Below are positions 1 to 11,391 of a stretch of 64,000 nucleotides of DNA, one piece after another. A program made the position numbers and the translations under genes. The notes under the pieces are model-generated. The model saw only the letters and a program-made list of their open reading frames with translations, was not told where the DNA came from and searched no databases. The DNA lies in the NCBI RefSeq assembly GCF_016906535.1, contig NC_057376.1, forward strand, positions 1,488,001 to 1,552,000, in the 5' to 3' direction. Position 1 is the first letter of the stretch; every line of letters begins with the position of its first letter. This DNA comes from Rhizoctonia solani. Lineage: Eukaryota; Basidiomycota; Agaricomycetes; Cantharellales; Ceratobasidiaceae.

Positions 1-2407
1 AGCTTTCCAAGGCCACTCCCAATGAGTAGGTAATTGGGACGAAACGGTTATACTCTTCGGTGGCCAGTCGCTTTACATCTTCCATAGAATTGGGCGGAAG
101 TGGAATGCTCGTCCAGTCTTTAACTATATCTGAAACAAGGTTGATGTGGTCCCGGAGTAACTTGATACTTGGCTTGACTAGTCCTACTTGAACATCCCAC
201 TTTCTTTCGGCATTCCATTTATGGGGAGTCGGCATGGTAGCTCGTATGGTGCATCGATCGGCACGTAAGAACTCAACTTGATTCACGCTCGAAGAAGCAG
301 CAACCGTCTTAAGGTTAGCTTCGATAGCAGTATAGCCGTCACACGATGCCACCATAGGCAGTGTGTACTTAATAAACGATTCAGCTTCAATTCGCAAATC
401 GAGCCATCCATAGCGTCGATGTCTCCGCCTTTGGATATCAAGGTCACCCTGACCATCATATCGCCAGTCCTGAAGGAACATGAATAATTCAGCATCAAAA
501 GCTTACTAACAAACTACTTGCCTTGGAAGGTTCACGTGTCGGAATACGGAACTTGACTTCGTCCCGAAATCGAATTGATACGCGCAATGAAACGGACTGC
601 CTGAGGTCCCCGGTTTTAAGTTTGGGAGTTGGCTGGGTATTCTGGTACGTAGACGGTGCGAGCATTTGTTGCCAATGCACACTGAGGTATGTCATATACA
701 CTGGGCCTACTGATCGGTTAAATAAAAGACTTACCGTTGACGGTCAGCCCAAGGGCCATATGTAATTGTGCTTGGGCCCCCATGTAACTCCACCTCAATA
801 CCCCACTCTGGTGCTTCATCACCATTACCTATATCGACGGGTTCCGTAGGCATTGTCTTGGCATGATGAGGCACCTTGCCTGACTGAAGGTCAATGACTC
901 ATATGGAATACTTATTGAGATAACGTACCGGCGACGTCTCCATAGTAGATAATGTTCAGCGCTGGGGTCTCTAACAGGCATGTCACCTTGGCGTATTCTG
1001 GTTCGTGCAGAATGCCAGTCTTTTCGCTGCTATCGTTGTTGGTGTGGTGATAACGTGCAAGACCTCCCCACTTCTTTGGGAATGGCGCCGCACCAGAAAG
1101 ATATGGTGTCGCAGGGGCAGAAAAAGGAAGACTCAAGCGGTGTATAATTTGGCGAAACGTCTCGAACGAAAGGGACCCAGGCGGCAAGTTGTTCGACCTA
1201 TAAACTTACATTTAGGCGACGGAAAGAAGACAGCGACATTAGCAACTCACGAATCACCAATGTGTTCGACGACTTCATTCCCTCGATCTACCATTCTCTT
1301 TCGGTAGTCGGGATTAGTCCGAGTGATGAGTTTCACTTGTCCAAGCTGGATGTCGTACATCTGCTTATACTCGTCATACTTTGACCGGGACTGGAAATAA
1401 CTTGTTAGTAACTAATGAAAGAGTACATCTGGTAACAAACCTGTGATACTCCATAAGATCCAGTGCCCCCAGCAATGTCCATTATCAGAATCGACGGGGT
1501 TGAATCATTTCCTACGACCAGGGCGCCTTTGCGAAACTCTAACCCCACTGGAAGAATCTCGTTGAAGTCGATTTCAGGCATTCGAACACGCCAAACCGCA
1601 GTTCTTAGCTTGTTCCAAATCCCTTGATTCTCGTCAACTACGGATTTTTGAGACGAGGACGAAGGAGTTGGAGGATATGTTGTCGCAAGGACTGGATGTG
1701 GTGTCTCCTCTGTGGTTCCCTCGACGTCCGGAGGAGCCAGGACATCTGGAACGCCGAGTTTTTCGATTATAACGTTATAGGACGGCGTTCGGTTATAAAT
1801 GAACCATTCAACCCCTTCAAAAAATGCGTGTACTCGGCAAGGTAATTCAGCATCGCTCCGGTTTGAACTGGATTCTGCACGTAGGACAACTTAGTGACCC
1901 TGGACTACTCGTGTATCCAACTTGTTCTGCGTACTTTTGGGTTCCTCACCAACAGTATGATCATACTGAATTTCCTCCCCTTCCCGGGTCCTCCATAGCC
2001 AATAGCGCCATGTAATGTGACAGTGAAGGACGCGGATGGACATATTACTAGAATGATACTGAACATCTTTGAGGAGAATACGTCCAGCTAGAAAGGCAAA
2101 CTGGATTGACTCTGTAATGCTCTTTGTTAATACATGTAACTTGCGGGGTGAACAAGTATACTCACGGCACTCAATCCACATGTTATATCTCTTCCACCAT
2201 AAAAACCGCAAACCACGCCCCAGCATCCATCCCAAAAAGCGATTCCAGTAGAATATAAAAAATGATACAAGTATAACTATAACGATGCATAGTACGAGCA
2301 AAGCCTACGGGGATTGGTACCAGTGTGGCGCAAATGACAACACCTGCTTACCAGTTCAGACTCCGTATACCAAACGCGGGGACGAGAATTTGAGGTGTTA
2401 CAGCCAT
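1..2407 (-). CDS. CSF1: CSF1/BLTP1-like bridge-type lipid transfer protein, N-terminal part (runs off the left edge)
   Basis: Several minus-strand exons match the start of the Csf1/Tweek/BLTP1 family, very large proteins thought to move lipids at ER contact sites. The exon at about 2289-1891 encodes a hydrophobic anchor ending FFIFYWNRFLGW, then an RFLWWKRY block and the family-typical SIRVLHCHITWRYWLW. The leftmost exon (235 to 1) gives WDVQVGLVKPSIKLLRDHIN followed by a DIVKDWTS block, also typical of the family. The 3' part lies outside the window. The start is uncertain. An ATG at 2407 opens a short exon with a good donor (gtaagc) at about 2352, but splicing to the acceptor just before the membrane anchor is off frame by one base. 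One more G at that exon end would join them. Family assignment is from motif recognition. Confidence 0.75.
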
Positions 2408-3190
2408 GACGGCCGCACGCCAGTAAGATAAACTAAATTCGAAAAGCTAAAATTCTGAGAACTTGACAGAATCAAGGGTTGACGATGGTCACAAGGTAGT
2501 GTTGAGAGCGGGATTTGTTTGGTTCATCACATGACCTGCAGGAACTTACAATAAGAGCATCACCACATCACCATCATACTTGACAGACGAACTATTTTGA
2601 GCTCCGAACTGCTAATGAACTGCAAGGATAGGCAGCGCTCTCGCGTGAATATTAAATCAAAGGTTTCTAACCGCACTATAAATACTAAGTTTTGACTGAA
2701 TCTGCGATACTTGTCCCAAGGACATGTCTTGGATCTCGTGCATGCATCCTGACAGGAAACCTTCTTTCTGTTACCCAGCAGCCTAATACAACCTATCTTC
2801 ACCGCCTGGATTATCTGTTTGCTATACCCACAGCCGCCTCAACTTATAGTTGTATATATGATTTTTTCTGTAGCGGGGGGACGCTGTGCCCCAGCTCAAC
2901 GAGAAGTAATGCTTGTTTGTGTAGCCGTTCGGAAAATTCGCTTACGGAAGCATGATTTTGCTCCGAATGCGTTTTATGAATGCGATACCACCGCACCACA
3001 GCGCAAGCACGGCGGGACCTTGGTTCGACGAGCTTGGCGACCGGAGCTTTAGCGGTCTGTATAAGATAAACATGTTTGACGGATTCGAACTTTGAGCATA
3101 ACCCGCTCCGGGGGAGTGCTGCTGGAAAGTTCCCTTCGTCACCAAAACATTCCTGCTGACTCTCTCTTCGTAACCCCGTCGACCAATATC
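2408..3190. other. intergenic region
   Basis: No gene is supported here. It lies between the CSF1-like gene (transcribed leftward) and the arrestin-like fragment (rightward), so it probably holds both promoters. Short open frames on both strands show no recognisable protein. Confidence 0.4.
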
Positions 3191-4653
3191 ATGAAGCCCA
3201 AGGATTTCGAAATTCGTCTTGCGGGGAGGCAAGGAGATAATCCTGTGGATGGTCTCTTGGGTATTGATGACTGTACGTGGCCAGTACGGGCTGAAATCGT
3301 CCCATTGAAAGGTGCGCTGGAATTGAAAAAGGTGGAATTTGGTGAGTTAGCATGCCATTACGATTCGATGGCAGTCACATCTGAATCTTCGCATATTTCG
3401 CCAGAGATTGTGATTTACGAATACGGAGAAATCAGGATCAAATCTAGCACCCAGACTTCGCGCGACATTAGTGAGCCACCGAAACCACTTACTGCTGCTG
3501 AATATTCACAGATAATCTAGACGTCGAGAAGATCCTATTTCATGGACGGGTCGTTGTATTCGATTCGAGTACAAGTTCCAAAGCAGGCTCAACTTATACT
3601 AAAGTTACTAGCCCGCTTTCCTTGTCCACCGCTTCAACATCCCAACGAACCTTCCGGGGGCAATTAAATGCCACAAGGATCCTGCGAGCGTCGTTTGGAA
3701 ACTAAACATTTGCGTCAGCAGAAAAAAACCCACATTCTCGCGTAAGTCATATTATGAGTCCGATTACAACCGTTTAGACATGGCTAATTTGTACCATTCT
3801 TAGATGACCCACACATCGAGAGTTACCAATACTCCGGGGCAAGGTCGTTCCTTCCACATACATTAATAACACAACCGCATATTCTGCAAGGTCGAGATGA
3901 CAAACGAGGGGTTGCATGGGATATAGTAATTCTAGGTTTAATTAAATCATTCACCATCCTAATCGATCGTATTTCATAGGAATTTCCCCGGTCTTTTTTT
4001 GCAGCGGGCGAATGTCTCTCTGGAAAGATTACTTTGAGACGATTTAGCGCGAAAAGCAAATTTAGTTTACGAAATTTGTACTTTGAACTCTCAGGTATGA
4101 CACAAGTCTCCTGTCTTGCCAAGTACTCGAGGCTCTTAATCACACATATGATCATGTAGAGCATGTCATAACCCGCGCGTCTGCCATCGCCGCATATGGT
4201 GATGTACAAGAATACCGTGGTTCCCGAACGCTAGTCAAGTCGAAGATCGTTGTTGATCACTCGTTCGGCAGTGATGGCAGCCTAGCAGTGCAACTACCCA
4301 TGTCCCTACCACAAGACTGCACACCTGACTACTCCGGGCCACATGTATTCGTGAGTTCAGCATCTGTTGTCCAGGGAAAGTCCGTCCCACTAACAGTCCG
4401 GCTCGTGATTAAGGTGATGCATCGGGTGGTGATAAAGACTAAATCAAAGCACGGAGTGGAGGCTGACCATCTTACCCAATTTCCACTGCGGATCGTGGCG
4501 GTTGCCTTTGAAGAGCGAGTACGCCTCACATCCGGAAAGAAGGGTACTGAAATTAGTTCGAGGCGAAAGGATGCTGACGACCGTAAGTCACCTCTCCATA
4601 TGGTTGGCGTCCAGCAATTGAGTATTTTACCCCAGCAGCGCCCGCTTACATAG
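3191..4653 (+). pseudogene. probable arrestin-like gene, decayed or poorly resolvable
   Basis: Open segments on the plus strand resemble the two lobes of an arrestin fold. From 3191 the translation runs through WPVRAEIVPLKGALELKKVEF, as in N-terminal arrestin lobes. A later segment (3505-3710) includes FRGQL and ILRASFG, recalling the compact end of that lobe. A segment from about 4288 contains GPHVFVSSASVVQGKSVPLT and then VAFEERVRL, resembling a C-terminal lobe. The segments are in different frames. Stops at 3520 and 3710, and several hundred bases without matching sequence (3711-4250), are not convincingly explained by introns. It could be a pseudogene or an intron-rich divergent gene. A second, intact alpha-arrestin lies at 22945-25734. 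Assignment is by fold-like motifs only. Confidence 0.35.
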
Positions 4654-5287
4654 AAAAGGTTATGGCAATGGCCGGTGCGGTTTACGACCAGCCTCCGCCA
4701 CCGTTTTCACCCAAGCTATGATCTCTTTTTGCCACGACATCCTCTAACTTATTGGCGCTGTTTGCATGCTGTCTTGTATTTTTGCGCAAGTTGTACATCA
4801 GTCAAATTTTCTTCAGTGTCATATCTGTACCGATCTGTGACCATAACAATTATCATTCTATCACTGATCTAGTTGCTGTTTCAACCCTCGGAATTTCGAG
4901 GTGTAGCTTGTTGCGCCACTCTGTTGGTCACGCCAAGACAATACCCACGGTCAAGTTCAAGTGCACACATGCTTGAATTGCTTCGGAACAACAGGAATGT
5001 GAAGTGCGATGACACCAAAGATACAAGTAATAAAGATATATGAACATTGCAGGATGATATGTTTGCAAGTATATATTCCATATCCAAGCTTTGCACTCTA
5101 CAAGTGCTCACAGGAAGAGGAAGACGAGGAACTAGTGGGCAGGAGGGTAGGGATGAAGGGGAGCGAAACCGAGACACAAATCACAAACATTCACAAAGAA
5201 GAGTCCAATGAGCCTTAGCTGGTCCGTAGTGAGCTCGAAGAAAAATCAGCGCTAAAGTATCAATCCACAATCTATTTCCGCCGTGTT
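4654..5287. other. intergenic region
   Basis: Nothing recognisable on either strand. It contains the downstream flanks of the arrestin-like fragment and of the convergent transporter gene. Confidence 0.4.
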
Positions 5288-6924
5288 CTAGAAACGGTTG
5301 TTATCGACAACCCAAGGGCGCTCCCCCTTGCTGTTTCTCGATATCAACGTAGTCACCGCGAGGTGGAACCGCGGGGCGGTGTAAGGGAGGTTGACAACAC
5401 TGCTTTGTTCGCTCACAAGACCAGGAGCTACCTGGGACGCAGCGTTGCGAGCAGCATCATCTCCACTCATGGTATCCCTCCAGACGTCGGCGTCCTTGGC
5501 CAAGAAAATCTTGCCACGGACGAAGGCCAAGACGGTCAACCCGAAAAGGATTAGCCAGACCATGCAGACCAGGAAGGTCATGATTGCATGCCAAACGGAG
5601 AAGCCCTTGATGCCAAAGATGTCGCCCAACGCACGGAGTGTATTGATCCAGCCAACGTTGGGGAAAGTGAGAGCCCAGCCTGGACAAGATGTTAGATATC
5701 ATATCCTATGAAATCGAATATTACACTCACATCCGAGAATCTCACTGAGGTGCTTGTGGAGCTTGAACCAGTAAGGAAGGATACCGAAGAAGAAGAAAAA
5801 GACAGCAAGGCCGAACAAGAGCAAAGCGCCCATGACGCTGGCAGCGAAGAAGATTTCTCCAGCTTGAGGAGAGACCAAGTTGTAAGCGGGTAAGATGATA
5901 CGGGCCTGCTTGCCGAGGTTGATAAGAGCGAGGGCCGTGAATCCTGGGGGACCGCAGGCGACAAAGGCACCGTTGGCTTGATGACCATCCATGAATCCAG
6001 TGGTCATGATACGGAGAATGTAGATGGCCAGGTAGAAGAAGGTCATGAAGAAGCCGAGACCTGCAATCATGTTAGATCCTTGATAGCTTTGTCGTTTTAG
6101 GCTAACGCACCTTGGAAGACGTAGCCCACAAGAAGAACACCGATGCAGCGAGGATCCGTGACCGGGATGACCTTGAGTACGTTGAATGCCACGACACCGA
6201 CAAGCATCATTGGGAAGATCTAAGAAGGCAATCAGAGTCGAAATAGAACAGCATCTCTGTTTAACTAACCAAGAAAGCCCAAGCCGGGGTGAAAGTCTTG
6301 ATGTCATGGGGCTTGTTGAACCAAATCATAAGCATAGGGAAGCAAACACCGACGGCAAAGAACACATAAACCCTTGAGGTGTGTGAGTACATGACTGACT
6401 ATCAACGAGGAGAGCACTCACCAGAAGAGCTCATAGATGAAGCCGGGGTGTATGATGCCAACGGGAACCGCATATTGAATGGTACCGATGATAAGGGTCG
6501 CAAACGAAAGGACGCAGAGAGGGACAAAGACGCCCTTGACAGGGTCAAATAGCAATCGCTTGGATTGCTCCCGATACACTACGCATACGATCAGTATACT
6601 ACTAAAGAGAAGACTGTGGACCACTTACAGATTCCTTGAAGGGCCAAGGTAGAGATGTTCAACGCGAACAGGAAAAGGGCAAGGAAGAAGAATACCACTT
6701 CAACCGTTGTAACCCATTCGGGGTGGGGGTCGAGGGCCGACAGGAGGACGTAGACAGCACCAGTACCCATACCAATCGGGAACTGTTACACATAATCAGC
6801 CTCAGTCCATAACATCTATCAGCATACTTACCGCCTGCCATGACCATCCATGAACTCGCTTTGCAAGGCCGCCAAACTTGGGGCCGTGGTAAGGGAGCTC
6901 GGGCTCAGAGTGACCGTGAGTCAT
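5288..6924 (-). CDS. TDT/SLAC1-family transporter (C4-dicarboxylate/malic acid or sulfite type)
   Basis: This multi-exon gene encodes a polytopic plasma-membrane transporter of the tellurite-resistance/dicarboxylate (TDT) family, which includes malate permease Mae1 and sulfite pump Ssu1. The start at 6924 gives MTHGHSEPELPYHG, and exon 1 ends at HGWSWQA before a gtaagt donor. The next exon opens FPIGMGTGAVYVLLSALDPH, the family's first membrane helix. Later exons carry FDPVKGVFVPLCVLSFATLI, GFFMTFFYLAIYILRIMTT, ACGPPGFTALALINLG and the last helices around WHAIMTFLVCMVWLILFGLT. About ten hydrophobic segments are visible, as usual for the family. The tail ends VVDNNRF before TAG. All exon joins looked at hold frame. 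The transported anion cannot be told from sequence alone. Confidence 0.85.
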
Positions 6925-8676
6925 TGTGTTTGGTGTATGTGGTTTGTGATTAGGTCAGTGTGTACTGCGATGTGGGTGCGTGTAGCGTCGGTCGGTCACG
7001 CACAGCGTGTGTCGAGTTGGAACTGTTCGAACGGGGGTGGCGGGCAACTTGTCGATGGGTCTAAGTAGTCAGGATAGGGGCCGAGCCGTAAATCGTTGCC
7101 GTCAAACCAAGACTGTAATGAAAGATCGAAGAGGGAATGACAAGCACCGAAGCCAAGAAGAACGTCAGAGAGAGGGTCGTCCTCCACCAAGATATGACAA
7201 AATAAGTTTAAAATAGAGCTGAAATCCAAACCAAAAGGCTCAGCCTGTTGCCTAGTCCCAGTCAAGGCGGAGAAACGAAGGGGGGTAAAACCACGCAAGA
7301 TGCGTGACGAGCCAATGGCTCTTAATAGTTCCAATAAATTCCTGCGGGGCTGTGCGTCGACATGTAATCCTTCGTTGCTGCTGACTGGGTTTTTCCCGCA
7401 TCTCGTTTGTCTCCGTCGTTGAAGCCAAGTGCTTCGGGTCGAGAGTGTGGCGGCTTGCACCCTGATTGGCAATATTTGAGACTAAATCCGTGGATGTAGT
7501 ACGCTTCTTTTGTCGGTCAAACAAATTCAGGTTAGCACTTGGCTACAGATAAGGAAAGAGCGAATTATATTCGCTTGTCTTGGCAGCCAAGAAAAGACGG
7601 GGAAGCGCTCCAAAACCTGGGGAGATAGGGTCTACATTTTCAAAACACAGGGATTTTGCTCGGACACAATTGGCCTCGAGGCTTGATAATGCTGCGGACG
7701 GTCATCCTTGCCTTTGTGCACCTTCAATTGTAACTTGATTGTTGCTCAGAATAACTTCCTTGTTCTATAGGCCACTAACGGTTTTGACCGGCATAAAGTA
7801 CCACTGGCCCAAGGCACCTGGCTCTATCACACAGTACCTAAAAATGCCTCTCGTGATTCTTACCGATCTCTGTTTGGGGGATGAAATATCTGCCGCACTT
7901 CGTCTCAACATCACAACTGTGTCAAAAGTCAATGCTCCACCAGCAAGCAATTGAGATAATTTCTCGCATTTCACACTCGCTGGTCTTAATGCAGATGAAA
8001 CAACTATGACATTCGCAAGCATCGTAATTACGGCCACGAGAGGATCTATAGCCTGGACATCGCTCCAATCGGTTGCATGCTACCAGCTAAGCATATACCC
8101 GGGTGTACGGGCGTATTTACAATGTATCTAGTGTACATGCTGAATGAATTTCAGAACTTCGGATGACGAGTCTAGCCTGGGACTAGTAGCATTGTCCATG
8201 ATGTGCACTCATAGCAACGCACGGTGCCAAGACAAACATATCAAGTAAGCGTGAGCTGCTATCTTTGTTCTGAAATTCTCTTCCTTATTGGAAGTGATCA
8301 CACATCTTTACTACGTGCTTACAGGAGAAGTGACTGGAAGTTTGAGGAGACAACCGTGGCCAAGCTGGAAGATGGGCCTGTATTAGATCTATCATAGACT
8401 TGGCTCTGGTGGTGCCCCGGATAAACTTGGGATCTAAATCCAGGGAAATCATTGCACCATAAGGTTCTTGCGGTCATAAGGATACTACTTTCTAAAATTT
8501 ATCTCGCAGACCAGCTGAGTAAGAGTACTCCAGCTTGTCTACAAGACGAAGATAAACTGGCCGTGGCCTTTGTGACACGTCCTATTCTGGCCACATCATC
8601 AGGGTCCATACTTTCATCAAATCAATTTGCAACCAGGCTTCGACCCAGGATCATGTCCTAAACCACAGCTGCTCTC
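6925..8676. other. gene-poor intergenic region, 1.75 kb
   Basis: This lies between two divergent genes (transporter leftward, membrane protein rightward). The first few hundred bases upstream of 6924 are presumably the transporter promoter and 5' UTR. Open frames near 7000-7500 and 7740-8040 have no recognisable protein features and are probably chance. No RNA gene or repeat was recognised. Confidence 0.4.
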
Positions 8677-10043
8677 ATGAGCGAGGAACATGTACAGTTT
8701 CCTCTGGTGATCCAACAACGCAAAACGGAGTCCATTTCTACATTCCCAAATGGTTCGGGGGACCATCCTCCACTGGCGCCCAACGGCGTAAACATACAGA
8801 CCCCCACCGGATCGCAGACGCCGACGTCAACCGAAATCAATGGATTGGAGGATCGGCCAATTATCAACGGCACCGCGGCTGCTCTGGTGATTGACGGAGA
8901 AAACGGGATCGTGATTTCTGCACCTGCCCCCGCAGGACCTCCGCCGCCCTACAGCGAAGAACCCCGTCGCTCACGACGCCCCACGCTCGTATCTGCACAT
9001 TCGGATGATGATGAGGATGATGAGGATGATGGTGACCGCGATGATGCAGAGGAAGAACACCGCTTCTCCACAATCGCCCGAGACGACGCTCGCGGGCTGC
9101 ATCGTACGTTGTTCTTCTCTCTGGTGGCCCCTCTTATCTCTAATGGAACGCCATTATGAAAGATACTCGACCATGGCGTCATACACCGGCGTTGATTTTT
9201 TGTCCTTGGTTCTCGGGACACAACCGTCGACTACTTCAGATCATACCCCGCGGTCTTTCCGTGAACATAGGGCAAGATATTTTGTACCTCTTCGCCGTCG
9301 AGTGTATTGGCGCTCTTTGGTGCACTTGGCGGTCATCAATTTTCCGTTTGCCCTTGCCGCATGGGTCTTGTTGTTTTGTGGAGTAGTACTGGGTACTACT
9401 TTGCTTATCACGTTGCCGTTTGGTGTTGTGTTCTGGTTCTTGACCTTGTTTCTCTCGAGGTCGTTTGCTCGAGCCGAGGTAAGCACAGGTGTTATAGATG
9501 ATAAGGAAAAAAGGACTAAGCCAGGTTGATACAGCTCCATCTGCAGTCCAAATTTCATCGGCCACTTCGCGTCGCTCCCGCCGACCCTCCCAGACCCATC
9601 TTCTATCGGTCGCGCCCTCCGGAAGACATTGAACGGGCATTGACCGAACCGGGCACCGAAGTCGATGTAGATCCAACGACTGAAACATCGTTTCTGAAGA
9701 ATTCATACTCTATGGTCTGTATTTCATCTGCCTTGATCCCCGCTCCATTCACTCAGTTTGATGGTATCGCAGTTTACGGACCCTTCGTCGTTTCAACCAC
9801 TCTTCTACTTCCTAGTCATCAAGGCAAGCATCACACTTGTTGTCACGCCACTTGTATTGGCACTCGCGCCTGTAAGCAACCGCAGCGCTCTTTCTTTTTA
9901 CGTTTATACAAGTAACTGACCAACATGTCATAATACCAAATTAGGTCTGTATTATTCTCGTTCTGCCGGCCCCCGCGATGCTTCGTATCGTTCGTCGAAT
10001 CGGTGCATGGCAGGCGAACTTGGCGATCGAGGCACTTTCATGA
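8677..10043 (+). CDS. acidic membrane protein with a PPxY motif, function unknown
   Basis: ATG at 8677 opens a soluble N-terminal region of about 145 residues that is rich in Pro, Ser and acid. It includes GPPPPYSEEP (a PPxY motif) and an Asp/Glu run (SDDDEDDEDD) encoded by GAT/GAG repeats. An intron (gtacgt...aaag, about 9104-9163) leads to an exon with two long hydrophobic segments, around INFPFALAAWVLLFCGVVLG and LLITLPFGVVFWFLTLFLS, ending SRSFARAE. After an intron at about 9480, a soluble stretch and then two more hydrophobic segments follow (LFYFLVIKASITLVVTPLVL and VCIILVLPAPAML). The protein ends AIEALS before TGA at 10041. The layout recalls bacterial-type membrane 'sensor' domains, but this is a weak resemblance. 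PPxY motifs commonly bind WW domains of Rsp5/Nedd4 ubiquitin ligases, so ubiquitin-dependent trafficking is possible. Confidence 0.65.
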
Positions 10044-10346
10044 TTGGTTGCGCTCAGTTGTTCGTGGACTGGGGTTGCTTTGAACCGCTTTTGTTCCGCT
10101 GCGCATGCATGTTGTACTTGACAACGCATCCGCCATGTGAATACATTCTGTATCCATCTTTTGTTGTATCTGCGCTGATTTTCAGACCTGGCCACCGCCT
10201 CTTGCTGCGGTTGTGAATGATGTCTAGCCCAAGGGCAAGTACCGACACTCGGATAATTATAGTCGTATATTTGCAGTGGATTCAGCCGAGTCGAGAACGG
10301 AGACACACATTGGTGATTTACATTTACATTTGTCTAATATTAAGAT
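10044..10346. other. intergenic region between convergent genes
   Basis: About 300 bases separate two convergent genes. They should hold both 3' UTRs. Nothing else was recognised. Confidence 0.4.
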
Positions 10347-10877
10347 CTAGCCGAGACATAGTTGTCCAATCCAAGTCTTCTCCGTCCTAGGATCATTACT
10401 ATCCTTGTCGATCCGAAACACATAGAACGCCGGCTCGGGTAGATCGACAGCCCAACCGCAAGAATCGCCCTTGCGGTCTTGACCGCCCGCGACGCGTTCG
10501 TCCTCTGTCAACTTTCTCCAGCTTAGCTGGGTGGCTAAAAATACATCACCAAGCTCGATTCCCGATTTCGAAGCGTGCAAATCGACATGACAAAATGCAT
10601 AGATCTCCAGTTTAGGAGTCAGGAGCTCCAGGAGCGCTTGGTTCTGATCCGACTCGATCCATTCTTGGTGTGCGAAGACGTCTTCCCATTGGGACAAGAT
10701 GCAAACGAATGTGTCTTGGTTTGGTGAAGAGTAGGTGAACCAGTAAAGAGGGAACGTCGACCAGGCTGACTGCTCTGCGCTGACGCGTCGGAGTCCGGCT
10801 ATAAGTTCCGGGTCATCGAGCGAGGTGTTTTCTGATTTGAGCCGCAGTATCGCGAACTCGGTGACTGGTTCGGACAT
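10347..10877 (-). CDS. ABM-like dimeric alpha/beta-barrel protein, 176 aa
   Basis: A single open frame of 176 codons with no intron. The protein begins MSEPVTEFAILRLKSE, then has an aromatic middle (WSTFPLYWFTYSSPNQ), a strand with acidic and aromatic residues (FVCILSQWEDVFAHQEWIES) and a second strand-like region (LEIYAFCHVDL). This pattern is typical of small antibiotic-biosynthesis-monooxygenase (ABM)-like dimeric alpha/beta barrels, which are often fused in pairs in basidiomycetes. No signal peptide or membrane segment is visible, so it is probably cytosolic. Catalytic residues cannot be assigned. The fold is inferred from residue pattern; the gene call rests on a long clean frame with a good ATG. 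Confidence 0.6.
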   Translation of the reverse strand: MSEPVTEFAILRLKSENTSLDDPELIAGLRRVSAEQSAWSTFPLYWFTYSSPNQDTFVCILSQWEDVFAHQEWIESDQNQALLELLTPKLEIYAFCHVDLHASKSGIELGDVFLATQLSWRKLTEDERVAGGQDRKGDSCGWAVDLPEPAFYVFRIDKDSNDPRTEKTWIGQLCLG

Positions 10878-11391
10878 CTAAGGAATATTCTCCTGGGGAG
10901 GGGGGTTTGGATTGACTGGGCAAAGTCAGGTCAGGAACGGAATGTGTGCGAAGTAGTTGGGTGGATGAAGGAGTCGGGCGGAATTTGCTGCGTTACGGCG
11001 CCTGGAAGATCATTCATAACACCTTTTGCGCAGGGATATCATGCCGAGTGTTATCAGAGATATTAGAGACGAGTAGTGTGAACCACAGAAATTCGTGTTT
11101 GGAACAAACAGACGATACAGACAGAAAAACAATATACAAATTATTAGACAGAATTGCGACAGGCAGCGACTTTTGAGCAAGCTGGGGACATACCGGATCT
11201 TTGCAGACGAACACCCACCTTGCCGGTGTGGTTCCTGCGCAGTCAGCACCGATATGCGCAGTTGGCCGAACTCAGGGTCCTACGGCAAATTCTGCTTAGT
11301 AATCGAATACTTGAGCTAGGAATAGCCAGCATGTAATGTCCCAGCGTTTGTTTCGTACAACGATACGACCCGCCCATTCTCCCCTCCCGAA
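10878..11391. other. divergent promoter region
   Basis: About 510 bases lie between divergent genes at 10877 (-) and 11392 (+). They should hold both promoters. Short chance frames only. Confidence 0.4.

Noticed and set aside
7252..8037. Open frames on both strands between the transporter and the PPxY protein
   Set aside because: No recognisable motifs, no consistent splice chain, and composition like the surrounding intergenic DNA.
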